A DNA stretch of 6,781 nucleotides from an uncultured Clostridia bacterium (GTDB lineage Bacteria; Bacillota; Clostridia; TANB77; CAG-508). Under the pieces are notes generated by a model that worked only from the letters and a program-made list of their open reading frames with translations, had not been told where the DNA came from and did not search any database. This document shows, piece by piece, positions 1-6,004 of this stretch. The DNA lies in contig CALYBF010000078.1 of NCBI GenBank assembly GCA_944393755.1, forward strand, positions 1-6,781, written 5' to 3'. The translations under genes were made by a program, and so were the position numbers. The first letter of the stretch is position 1; each line of letters begins with the position of its first letter.

Positions 1-689
<689 letters not shown>

Positions 690-690
<1 letters not shown>

Positions 691-785
691 GGACGTTTCA
701 TTTGCGACCCAAAGGTCGCATTCGGGACACATCTATATAAGGTTCTGTCCCTTTTGCGACTAAAAAGTCGCAAAGGAAACGTCCC
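690..785. repeat. Three-armed palindromic intergenic element (MITE- or REP-like)
   Basis: A 96-bp near-perfect imperfect palindrome. The outer arms GGGACGTTTC (690-699) and GAAACGTCCC (776-785) pair over 10 bp. Inside, TGCGACC (703-709) and GGTCGCA (714-720) form a 7-bp hairpin with loop CAAA. GGGACA (724-729) pairs with TGTCCC (746-751) around a 16-nt loop. TTTGCGACT (753-761) and AGTCGCAAA (766-774) form a 9-bp hairpin with loop AAAA. The base composition is far more GC-rich than its surroundings, which suggests a foreign or dispersed element. It contains no ORF. Its first base is the last base of the ligA stop codon and it ends one base before the AAGGAGG Shine-Dalgarno site of the next gene. 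Non-coding palindromes of this kind are often moved by IS200/RAYT-type Y1 transposases or are MITEs; which applies here is inference. There is no T-tract after the last hairpin, so it is not a canonical terminator. Confidence 0.8.
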
Positions 786-797
786 CAAGGAGGAATT

Positions 798-1046
798 ATG
801 GAAGATTATACTTTTGAGAAAATGTGGGTAGATTTAAGAGATGGTTATCAAATATATTATACTTATGTTGGAAATAGATATGTTTTATTTAAAACAGCTG
901 ATAATTGTTATACACAAAAATTATTAACAGAACATAAGAAAAACCCTCAACCACGTATGCTTATGCTAACTTTAAAAAGAGTAAAAGAAATGTTTCCACA
1001 TATGGAAGATATAGAATACAAAATTGGAACAGATAATAATTTTTAA
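798..1046 (+). CDS. Small hypothetical protein, 82 aa, function unknown
   Basis: I do not recognise a named family. The ORF has an excellent Shine-Dalgarno site (AAGGAGG, 787-793) four bases before the ATG, normal codon use for the window, and a TAA stop, so it is very likely a real gene. The product is soluble-looking, with no signal peptide or membrane segment. The N-terminal half is rich in aromatics (Trp10, and a tyrosine-rich stretch GYQIYYTYVGNRYVLFK at about residues 16-32) and looks like beta strands. The C-terminal half (about residues 53-70) is basic and probably helical, followed by an acidic tail. There is a single cysteine (Cys37). It lies between ligA, from which the palindromic element separates it, and the ferredoxin-like gene 43 bases downstream, and may be co-transcribed with fdx and folD up to the terminator at about 2186. 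No catalytic motif is visible and I assign no function. Confidence 0.8.
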   Translation: MEDYTFEKMWVDLRDGYQIYYTYVGNRYVLFKTADNCYTQKLLTEHKKNPQPRMLMLTLKRVKEMFPHMEDIEYKIGTDNNF

Positions 1047-1089
1047 ATTAAAATAGAATATATATTAAATTAGAAGGAGTAGAAAATTA

Positions 1090-1278
1090 ATGGATAGAAA
1101 ACTAAGAATAATAATTGATAATTGTCCACAAAATCATAAATGTCCAGCTGTAAATGTTTGTCCAGTTGGGGCATTAAGTCAAGAAGATTTTGAAGCACCA
1201 AAAATAGACTACAATAAGTGTATAAGATGTGGAAAATGTTCAAACTTTTGCCCTAAAAAAGCATTAATATTAGAATAA
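1090..1278 (+). CDS. Small ferredoxin-like 4Fe-4S binding protein, 62 aa
   Basis: A short cytoplasmic iron-sulfur protein, probably an electron carrier or small redox subunit. The C-terminal half has a classical cluster motif, Cys44-x2-Cys47-x2-Cys50-x3-Cys54-Pro (CIRCGKCSNFCP). The N-terminal half is unusual: Cys12-x5-Cys18-x5-Cys24-Pro (CPQNHKCPAVNVCPVGAL) instead of CxxCxxCxxxCP. By ferredoxin topology, Cys44, Cys47 and Cys50 plus Cys24 would hold one complete [4Fe-4S] cluster. Cys12, Cys18 and Cys54 leave the second site with only three cysteines, so it may be absent, three-iron, or completed by another ligand such as His16. The start is ATG 1090, with AGAAGGAG (1072-1079) ten bases upstream. 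It lies 35 bases before folD, so the two are probably co-transcribed. A functional link to folate redox chemistry is possible but unproven. The 4Fe-4S call is firm; the partner is unknown. Confidence 0.9.
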   Translation: MDRKLRIIIDNCPQNHKCPAVNVCPVGALSQEDFEAPKIDYNKCIRCGKCSNFCPKKALILE

Positions 1279-1313
1279 AAATAGAGTTAAAAGAGAAAAA
1301 AGGAGAAATTAAA

Positions 1314-2174
1314 ATGGCTATAATAATAGATGGAAAAGCTTTAGCAAAAAAGATAAGAGAAAACTTAAAAATAGAGTGTGATGAATTAAAAGAAAAAGGA
1401 ATAAACCCAAAACTTGCAGTTATAATGGTAGGAGATAACCAAGCTTCTAAAGTATATGTGAAAAATAAAAGCAAAGCTTGTAACGAAGTTGGAATAGAAT
1501 ATGAAGAATATCTGTTAAAAGAAGATACAAAACAAGAAGAATTATTAGATTTAATAGAAAAATTAAACAAAGATAAATCAGTAAATGGTATATTACTTCA
1601 AAGTCCAATACCAAAGCATCTAAATATAAATGAAGCATTTAAAACAATAACATATTTAAAAGATGTAGACGGTTTTACACCTTCTAGTGTTGGAAAACTT
1701 TGTATAGGTGAAGATACTTTTGTATCTTGTACACCTTTAGGAGTAATTAAGATGTTTGAAGAATATGATATTGACTTAAATGGTAAAGATGTGGTAATAT
1801 TAGGAAGAAGTAATATTGTAGGAAAACCTTTAATTCAATGTTGTTTACAAAAAAATGCAACTGTAACTACTTGCCACTCAAAGACTAATAATTTAAAAGA
1901 ACATACCAAAAGAGCAGATGTAATAATTTCAGCAATAGGTAGACCAAAATTTGTAACTGAAGATATGGTAAAAGATGGTGTAGTTATAATAGATGTCGGA
2001 ATAAATAGAGATGAAAACGGAAAATTAGTAGGAGACGTTGATTTTGAAAATGTAGAGAAAAAAGCAAGCTATATAACACCAGTTCCAGGAGGAGTTGGAC
2101 CTATGACAATAGCAATGCTTATGAATAATGTAATAAAAGCTACAAAAGAACAATATAAAGAAAAAACATTTTAA
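1314..2174 (+). CDS. folD: Bifunctional methylenetetrahydrofolate dehydrogenase / methenyltetrahydrofolate cyclohydrolase FolD
   Basis: FolD interconverts 5,10-methylene-, 5,10-methenyl- and 10-formyl-tetrahydrofolate with NAD(P)+, feeding purine and formyl-Met synthesis and, in some anaerobes, the methyl branch of acetogenesis. The 286-aa length is normal. The catalytic Tyr-x3-Lys motif is at Tyr48-Lys52 (SKVYVKNKSKAC). Gln96 lies in GILLQSPIP, where Ser and Ile replace the two leucines of the commoner QLPLP. Asp119 lies in KDVDGFTPSSVGKL. The C-terminal Rossmann part shows CTPLGVIKM (139-147), the nucleotide-binding loop GRSNIVGKPL (164-173), ADVIISAIGRP (201-211) and the family signature PVPGGVGPMTIAML (256-269). 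The ATG at 1314 has AAGGAG (1300-1305) eight bases upstream. A Rho-independent terminator begins about 12 bases after the stop, so folD is the last gene of its transcript. Cofactor preference (NAD or NADP) cannot be read with confidence. Confidence 0.98.
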   Translation: MAIIIDGKALAKKIRENLKIECDELKEKGINPKLAVIMVGDNQASKVYVKNKSKACNEVGIEYEEYLLKEDTKQEELLDLIEKLNKDKSVNGILLQSPIPKHLNINEAFKTITYLKDVDGFTPSSVGKLCIGEDTFVSCTPLGVIKMFEEYDIDLNGKDVVILGRSNIVGKPLIQCCLQKNATVTTCHSKTNNLKEHTKRADVIISAIGRPKFVTEDMVKDGVVIIDVGINRDENGKLVGDVDFENVEKKASYITPVPGGVGPMTIAMLMNNVIKATKEQYKEKTF

Positions 2175-2185
2175 TAACAATTTAT

Positions 2186-2220
2186 GGGGCATTATTTTAT
2201 TAATGCTCTTTTTTGTTTTT
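2186..2220 (+). terminator. Rho-independent terminator after folD
   Basis: GCATTA (2189-2194) pairs exactly with TAATGC (2201-2206) around a six-base loop TTTTAT. The stem extends by G2188-T2207 wobble, G2187-C2208 and a further G-T wobble. It is followed by a T-rich run (2209-2220) broken by a single G. The position just after the folD stop fits transcription end for the ligA-proximal group. The stem is modest and AT-rich, so termination may be incomplete. This matters because the dprA Shine-Dalgarno site starts at the very end of the T-run. Confidence 0.8.
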
Positions 2221-2221
2221 T

Positions 2222-2226
2222 GGAGG
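2222..2226 (+). promoter_or_regulatory. Shine-Dalgarno site GGAGG that fixes the dprA start
   Basis: GGAGG lies four bases before ATG 2231. A longer open frame exists from a TTG at 2213, but that codon is inside the terminator T-run and would place this ribosome-binding site within the coding sequence. The ATG at 2231 is therefore preferred. Confidence 0.85.
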
Positions 2227-2230
2227 TATT

Positions 2231-3154
2231 ATGGTAGAAGAAAAAAGATATTGGATATGGTTTAGTTTAATAAAAGGTTTAGGTTTAAAAAGAAAAAAAC
2301 AATTACTAGAAATATATAAAACACCTAAAAAAATTTATAGTTTAAGTAAAAAAGATTTGTTAAAAATAAAAGATATAGGAAATGAAACAATTAATAATAT
2401 TTTAGATGAAAAAACAAGAAAAGATGTGGATAAACATATTTCTTATATGTTAAAAAATAATATAAATATTATATCAATTGTGGATAAAGAATATCCTGAT
2501 AATTTAAAAGAAATATATGACTTTCCAATTAGTTTATATGTAAAAGGAAATAAAGATATCTTAAATAATAAAAATATAGCTATAATAGGGTGTAGAGAAG
2601 CTAGTGATTATGGTAAAAAAGCTTCTAAATATTTTGGATATAATTTAGCAAAAGAAGGGATAAACATTATTAGTGGTCTAGCTAAAGGTGTGGATAGTTA
2701 TTCACATATTGGAAATCTATGTGCTTTAATTGAGGAAAGTTATCCACAAAATAGTAGTTATCCACAAGTGGATAAGTTAATAAAATATGGAAAACCTATA
2801 GCTGTTGTTGGAAACGGCTTAGATATGGTATATCCAGCAGAAAATAAAAAGTTAGAAGAAAAAATAATAGAACTAGAAGGCTGTATAATTTCTGAATACC
2901 CATTAGGTACTAAACCAAGTAAAATGCATTTTCCTGCAAGAAATAGAATTATTAGTGGAATATCAAATGCAGTTCTTGTAATTGAGGCAAAAGAAAAAAG
3001 TGGAACAATAATTACAGTAGATTTTGCATTAGAACAAGGAAGAGAGGTTTTTGTAGTACCAGGTAATATAAACTCAATTAATTCTGTTGGAACAAATGAT
3101 TTAATAAAACAAGGTGCAAAAATAATAACTACATATAAAGACATTGCAATTTAA
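2231..3154 (+). CDS. dprA: DNA-processing protein DprA (Smf), 307 aa, with an internal insertion
   Basis: DprA binds incoming single-stranded DNA and loads RecA during natural transformation; it is also widespread in bacteria not known to be competent. Residues 1-60 form a helix-hairpin-helix/SAM-like N-terminal domain (KGLGLKRKKQLLEIY; LLKIKDIGNETI). About residues 115-303 form the Rossmann-like DprA core, with IAIIGCREASDYG (116-128), SGLAKGVDSYSH (148-159), IAVVGNGLDMVYPAEN (190-205), SEYPLGT (221-227), FPARNRIISGIS (234-245), KSGTIITVDFALEQGREVF (256-274) and GTNDLIKQGA (287-296). The GSR/GTR of the first motif is GCR here. Between His159 and Ile190 there are about 20 more residues than in a typical DprA, including the repeat SYPQNS-SYPQVD. 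There is no C-terminal winged-helix domain, as in the shorter Bacillus-type proteins. The gene follows the folD terminator with no room for a promoter between them. Several DnaA-box-like 9-mers lie inside it. Confidence 0.96.
   Translation: MVEEKRYWIWFSLIKGLGLKRKKQLLEIYKTPKKIYSLSKKDLLKIKDIGNETINNILDEKTRKDVDKHISYMLKNNINIISIVDKEYPDNLKEIYDFPISLYVKGNKDILNNKNIAIIGCREASDYGKKASKYFGYNLAKEGINIISGLAKGVDSYSHIGNLCALIEESYPQNSSYPQVDKLIKYGKPIAVVGNGLDMVYPAENKKLEEKIIELEGCIISEYPLGTKPSKMHFPARNRIISGISNAVLVIEAKEKSGTIITVDFALEQGREVFVVPGNINSINSVGTNDLIKQGAKIITTYKDIAI
2425..2775. promoter_or_regulatory. Cluster of seven DnaA-box-like 9-mers inside dprA
   Basis: Exact matches to the DnaA-box consensus TTATNCACA lie at 2425-2433 (-), 2479-2487 (-), 2698-2706 (+, TTATTCACA), 2740-2748 (+) and 2758-2766 (+). 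One-mismatch sites are at 2689-2697 (-, CTATCCACA) and 2767-2775 (-, TTATCCACT). Two pairs touch head to head or back to back: 2689-2697 with 2698-2706, and 2758-2766 with 2767-2775. The second pair forms the near-palindrome TTATCCACAAGTGGATAA. Elsewhere in the window I found only one further TTATNCACA match (908-916). DnaA boxes in clusters outside oriC can titrate DnaA or regulate genes. All the sites are inside coding sequence and share one codon phase, so coincidence of codon use is a real alternative. No AT-rich unwinding element or DnaA/DnaN genes accompany them, so this is not an obvious origin. Confidence 0.4.
2738..2773 (+). repeat. Imperfect 18-bp tandem direct repeat inside dprA
   Basis: Two adjacent 18-bp units (2738-2755 and 2756-2773) share their first 12 bases, AGTTATCCACAA, and then diverge. 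They encode SYPQNS and SYPQVD at residues 170-181, within the segment that seems extra compared with usual DprA proteins. Each unit carries one exact DnaA-box consensus. A local duplication by replication slippage is the simplest origin. Confidence 0.75.
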
Positions 3155-3172
3155 AATAAAAAATGTTATAGT
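3144..3172 (+). promoter_or_regulatory. Candidate sigma-A promoter with extended -10, upstream of the MFS gene
   Basis: A -35-like TTGCAA (3144-3149) overlaps the last codons of dprA. After a 17-bp spacer comes TATAGT (3167-3172), matching TATAAT at five of six positions, preceded by TG at 3164-3165 to give an extended -10 (TGTTATAGT). Transcription would start near 3179, giving a leader of about 25 nt with the Shine-Dalgarno site in it. This would free the transporter gene from dprA expression. Confidence 0.5.
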
Positions 3173-3191
3173 AAAATTGATAACTAATGAT

Positions 3192-3197
3192 AAGGAG
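3192..3197 (+). promoter_or_regulatory. Shine-Dalgarno site AAGGAG that fixes the MFS gene start
   Basis: AAGGAG lies six bases before ATG 3204. The open frame extends upstream to a TTG at 3144, but that would overlap the end of dprA, contain the candidate promoter, and add 20 residues unlike a transporter N-terminus. The ATG is preferred. Confidence 0.85.
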
Positions 3198-3203
3198 ATA
3201 TTT

Positions 3204-4481
3204 ATGAATAAAAAAGAAGAAGCATATTTAAGAAAACATAATATGAAATTATACCCTTTATATGTAACTTTGGGATCTGATTTGCTATTTTATTATGGTG
3301 TTAAAATATTGTTTTTTTCACAAGTAAAGTATTTATCAGATGCAAATATTGTTTTTTTATCAACAGTTTTTGCGTTAACATCACTAATAAGTTTAGTAGT
3401 TGCAAATTTTGTAAATGGCAAAATAGGAAATAGAAAAACACTTATAATAGGAGACTTTATAAATGCAATATCAATGCTAGTTTTAATTGTTGGAAATGGT
3501 TTCGTACAAATGGCAATAGCAGAAATGCTAAATGCAATTGCATTTTCTTTAAAAAATATTTCAACAGGACCAATGCTTGAAGAATCAATTCCAAAGAGTA
3601 GTAAAAAAAGTGAAATATTTTCAAGAATAGATGGGAAAGCATATTTTAGATATTGTATATTTTCAGCAATAGCAACATTTACAGCTGGGTTTTTATATAA
3701 TATTGATCCATATATACCAATGTGGTTATGCCTATTATGTACGGTTATTTCTATTATAATATCCTTCAACTTTAAAGAGATTGAACAAAATAAGAGTGAT
3801 AGACAAAAAGATGTAATAAAAGTTGTTAAAGAATTAAAAGAAGGCTTTATATACACAATAAAATCTAAGAGAATACGTGCATTACTTTTATGCTTGGGAT
3901 TTATGTGGGGAGTATTTATATTATATATGACATATCAAACTACATTATTAAAAAATATGAATATATCTGCAACTAAAATAGGAATTATTGCAATGCTTTT
4001 AGAGATAATAAAAGGATATGGTGGAAGGTTTGCGAATAAATATAATAATGTTATGAAAAATAAATCATTAACAACATTATCATTAATAATATCTATTTCA
4101 TTTGTAATTGCTGGAATAGGTGGATTGTTAAAAATACCTTTTGTACTACAAATGATAATTATATTATTTGCATTTGTTACAATTGATGTTAACAGAGGAC
4201 TTTATATTGTTTTATATAAAAAATATGATAATAATTTTTCAAATGCGAAAATACTACCTACTATATATACGATGACAAATATTTACTGGAATTTTGAAAG
4301 AGTGATAATAACAACAATAGGTTCTCTTGTTTTAACTTTTGTTGAAGTTAGATACGGATTCATTATAATGGGAATAATTTTTATAATAGTAACTATATTA
4401 ATAGGGTTATATATGAAAAATAGAGTGGGTCTAAGACCAGAAGATTATGATAATGAAGATATAAAATATGCTCAAAAATAA
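3204..4481 (+). CDS. Major facilitator superfamily transporter, 425 aa
   Basis: A polytopic inner-membrane protein of MFS size with about 12 hydrophobic segments, roughly at residues 17-38, 46-69, 78-98, 100-120, 148-166, 170-190, 225-246, 257-272, 288-308, 311-328, 365-382 and 384-404. Between segments 2 and 3 is an MFS motif A-like loop, NGKIGNRK (71-78), followed by Asp84. A charged cytoplasmic stretch at about residues 191-222 separates the two six-helix halves, and a hydrophilic tail (RVGLRPEDYDNEDIKYAQK) ends the protein. The family pumps or imports small solutes with ion gradients. The substrate cannot be inferred: no sugar-, drug- or peptide-specific motif is clear and the neighbours do not point to one. 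The gene probably has its own promoter at 3144-3172. There is no clear terminator in the 63 bases before the flavoprotein gene, so read-through into the next genes is possible. Confidence 0.9.
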   Translation: MNKKEEAYLRKHNMKLYPLYVTLGSDLLFYYGVKILFFSQVKYLSDANIVFLSTVFALTSLISLVVANFVNGKIGNRKTLIIGDFINAISMLVLIVGNGFVQMAIAEMLNAIAFSLKNISTGPMLEESIPKSSKKSEIFSRIDGKAYFRYCIFSAIATFTAGFLYNIDPYIPMWLCLLCTVISIIISFNFKEIEQNKSDRQKDVIKVVKELKEGFIYTIKSKRIRALLLCLGFMWGVFILYMTYQTTLLKNMNISATKIGIIAMLLEIIKGYGGRFANKYNNVMKNKSLTTLSLIISISFVIAGIGGLLKIPFVLQMIIILFAFVTIDVNRGLYIVLYKKYDNNFSNAKILPTIYTMTNIYWNFERVIITTIGSLVLTFVEVRYGFIIMGIIFIIVTILIGLYMKNRVGLRPEDYDNEDIKYAQK

Positions 4482-4530
4482 AAACTATAAATTTGGTTAA
4501 AAAATACAAAGTGATAACATAAGATATGTA

Positions 4531-4548
4531 AAGGAGTGATTAATGTGA
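4531..4548 (+). promoter_or_regulatory. Translation start region: AAGGAG, overlapping ATG-TGA start-stop and GTG start
   Basis: AAGGAG (4531-4536) is followed eight bases later by the in-frame GTG at 4545. Overlapping it, ATG at 4543-4545 is out of frame and is followed at once by TGA (4546-4548). A longer frame would start at GTG 4536, inside the Shine-Dalgarno site, and is rejected. GTG 4545 gives the usual family N-terminus MKVLLVNGGP. Confidence 0.75.
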
Positions 4549-5165
4549 AAGTTTTATTAGTTAATGGTGGACCACACCAAGATGGTTGTACAAATAGAGC
4601 TTTAATGGAAGTTAGTAAAACTCTAGAAGAAAATGGAATTAAAACAGAAATAATGTGGTTAGGAACAAAAGCAATTCCAGGTTGTATTGCTTGTAATGCT
4701 TGCATTAAAACAGGAAGATGTGTTATCGAAGATAAAGTAAATGAATTTTTAGAAAAAGTAGAAGAAGCAGATGGTTTTGTTTTTGGAAGTCCTGTACATT
4801 TTGCAGCAATAAGTGGAAGTTTATCTTCTTTTATGGATAGAGTTTTTTATGGAAGAGGTAAATTGTTTGCAAACAAAGTGGCAGCAGGTGTTGTAAGTTG
4901 TAGAAGAGGTGGTGCCACTGCAGCTTTTGATGAAATTAATAAATATTTTTTAATGAGTAATATGATAGTTGTAGGTTCTAGTTATTGGAATATGGTTCAC
5001 GGAAGTAATAAGGAACAAGTAGAAAAAGATGAAGAAGGACTTCAAACAATGAGAAACCTCGGAAATAATATTGCATGGCTTTTAAAATCAATTGAAGCTG
5101 GAAAAGAAAAAGGTATTAACTTACCTAAAAGGGAAGAACCTATAAAAACTAATTTTATTAGATAA
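4545..5165 (+). CDS. Flavodoxin-fold NAD(P)H-dependent oxidoreductase with Fe-S cysteine motif (iron-sulfur flavoprotein type), 206 aa
   Basis: A cytoplasmic FMN-binding oxidoreductase of the NADPH-dependent FMN reductase / iron-sulfur flavoprotein group. The first strand MKVLLVNGGP leads into a phosphate-binding loop (residues 7-17, NGGPHQDGCTN), in place of the common GSPRKNGNT. Cys47-x2-Cys50-x2-Cys53-x5-Cys59 (GCIACNACIKTGRC) is the compact cysteine motif that holds a [4Fe-4S] cluster in characterised iron-sulfur flavoproteins. GSPVHFAAISGSLSSFMDR (81-99) is the flavin-contact strand and loop of the family, followed by KVAAGVVSCRRGG (111-123). The length is normal. Known members pass electrons between ferredoxin and FMN or reduce O2, peroxide or quinone-like substrates; which applies here is unknown, and some members with this cysteine pattern may lack the cluster. 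The 29-base gap to murI suggests co-transcription. Confidence 0.9.
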   Translation: MKVLLVNGGPHQDGCTNRALMEVSKTLEENGIKTEIMWLGTKAIPGCIACNACIKTGRCVIEDKVNEFLEKVEEADGFVFGSPVHFAAISGSLSSFMDRVFYGRGKLFANKVAAGVVSCRRGGATAAFDEINKYFLMSNMIVVGSSYWNMVHGSNKEQVEKDEEGLQTMRNLGNNIAWLLKSIEAGKEKGINLPKREEPIKTNFIR

Positions 5166-5194
5166 AAATAAATTATACAAATAAAGAGGAAAAA

Positions 5195-6004
5195 ATGGAA
5201 ACTAATAAAAAAGAAAAAAGTATAGGAGTATTTGATTCTGGAATTGGTGGAGTAACAGTATTAAAGGAAATTATTAAAATACTCCCAAATGAAAATTATA
5301 TTTATTTTAGTGATTCTAAAAACAACCCTTATGGAGATAAGAAAAAAGAAGAAATTATAAATAGATGTGATGAATTACTAAAATTTATGTTAGAAAACAA
5401 TTGTAAAGCCATTGTAATTGCTTGTAATACAGCAAGTAGTATTGCGGCAAACATTTTGAGAAAGAAATATAATAATATACCAATAATAGCAATAGAACCA
5501 GCATATAAAATGGTGTATGATTATAGTTATGATAATAAAACTTTGGTTATGGCAACTAAAGGAACAATAGAAAGTGAAAGATTTAATTTACTTTACCAAA
5601 AATATGATAATCATAAAACAACACTTTTAGAGTGTATTGGCTTAGCAGACTTAATAGAAGAAGGAAATGAGGAAAAAATAAAAAAATATTTAGAAGAAAA
5701 TATAGGAAAATATAAAGGTAAAGTTAAAAATGTAGTTTTAGGTTGTACGCACTATCCTTTAGTACAAAAAGAAATTGGACAAGTATTAGGTAATAATATA
5801 GAATTTTTTAATGGAGCAAGTAGATTAGCAGTTCATTTAAAAGATGTTTTAGAAAAAGAAAATTTGCTTAATAATTATATAGAAAATGAAAATATAGATA
5901 AAAATAATTTAAAAACAAAAATTAAATTTATAGATTCTTCATCAAATGAAGAAGAAAGGTTGAAAAAAGAAAAAAGATTTTTTGAGTTTTTGGAGGAAAA
6001 GTAA
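5195..6004 (+). CDS. murI: Glutamate racemase MurI
   Basis: MurI converts L-glutamate to D-glutamate for peptidoglycan precursor synthesis, without a cofactor, in the cytoplasm. The 269-aa length is normal. The two catalytic thiols are Cys77 in IACNTASS and Cys184 in VLGCTHYPL, with His186 next to the latter. The N-terminal substrate loop IGVFDSGIGGVTVLKE (10-25) has the conserved Asp14. YFSDSKNNPYGDK (37-49) is the Clostridia-type version of the second motif. NGAS (206-209) stands where many homologues have DSGA. The C-terminal 45 residues are rich in Asn, Lys and Glu, which fits the high AT content. The ATG at 5195 has a weaker site, AGAGGA (5185-5190). The stop TAA overlaps the ATG of the next gene (TAATG), so the two are translationally coupled. 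Family identity is near certain. Some two-cysteine relatives are aspartate/hydantoin racemases, but the motifs favour MurI. Confidence 0.97.
   Translation: METNKKEKSIGVFDSGIGGVTVLKEIIKILPNENYIYFSDSKNNPYGDKKKEEIINRCDELLKFMLENNCKAIVIACNTASSIAANILRKKYNNIPIIAIEPAYKMVYDYSYDNKTLVMATKGTIESERFNLLYQKYDNHKTTLLECIGLADLIEEGNEEKIKKYLEENIGKYKGKVKNVVLGCTHYPLVQKEIGQVLGNNIEFFNGASRLAVHLKDVLEKENLLNNYIENENIDKNNLKTKIKFIDSSSNEEERLKKEKRFFEFLEEK
5992..5996 (+). promoter_or_regulatory. Shine-Dalgarno site GGAGG inside the end of murI, for the downstream gene
   Basis: GGAGG lies within the last codons of murI (FLEEK), seven bases before the ATG at 6004. It supports the one-base TAATG overlap as a true start and coupled translation. 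Confidence 0.8.

Noticed and set aside
908..916. A TTATACACA DnaA-box match in the 82-aa gene
   Set aside because: It is an isolated single site, as expected by chance in a window this long, and is not part of the dprA cluster.
1253..1638. Minus-strand open frames opposite the start of folD
   Set aside because: The translations are Phe/Ser/Leu/Ile-rich, as expected from antisense of an AT-rich gene, and the + strand is clearly folD.
2213..2230. TTG start giving a six-residue longer DprA
   Set aside because: It falls in the terminator T-run and puts the GGAGG site inside the gene; ATG 2231 is better.
2425..2775. Replication origin inside dprA based on the DnaA boxes
   Set aside because: There is no dnaA or dnaN neighbour, no intergenic unwinding element, and the sites lie wholly in a conserved coding gene; titration or chance fits better.
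2758..3144. Minus-strand frame of 128 codons opposite dprA
   Set aside because: It is fully antisense to conserved DprA motifs and has no start signals.
3144..3203. TTG start giving a 20-residue longer MFS protein
   Set aside because: It overlaps dprA and the likely promoter; the AAGGAG site points to ATG 3204.
3293..3856. Minus-strand frame of 187 codons opposite the MFS gene, with a further 61-codon frame inside it
   Set aside because: Hydrophobic antisense of a membrane-protein gene commonly gives long open frames. There is no ribosome-binding site and no recognisable domain.
4493..4520. Possible promoter TTGGTT with a 16-bp spacer and TAACAT before the flavoprotein gene
   Set aside because: Both boxes are weak (four of six matches or fewer), and such matches are frequent in AT-rich spacer, so it is not listed as a feature.
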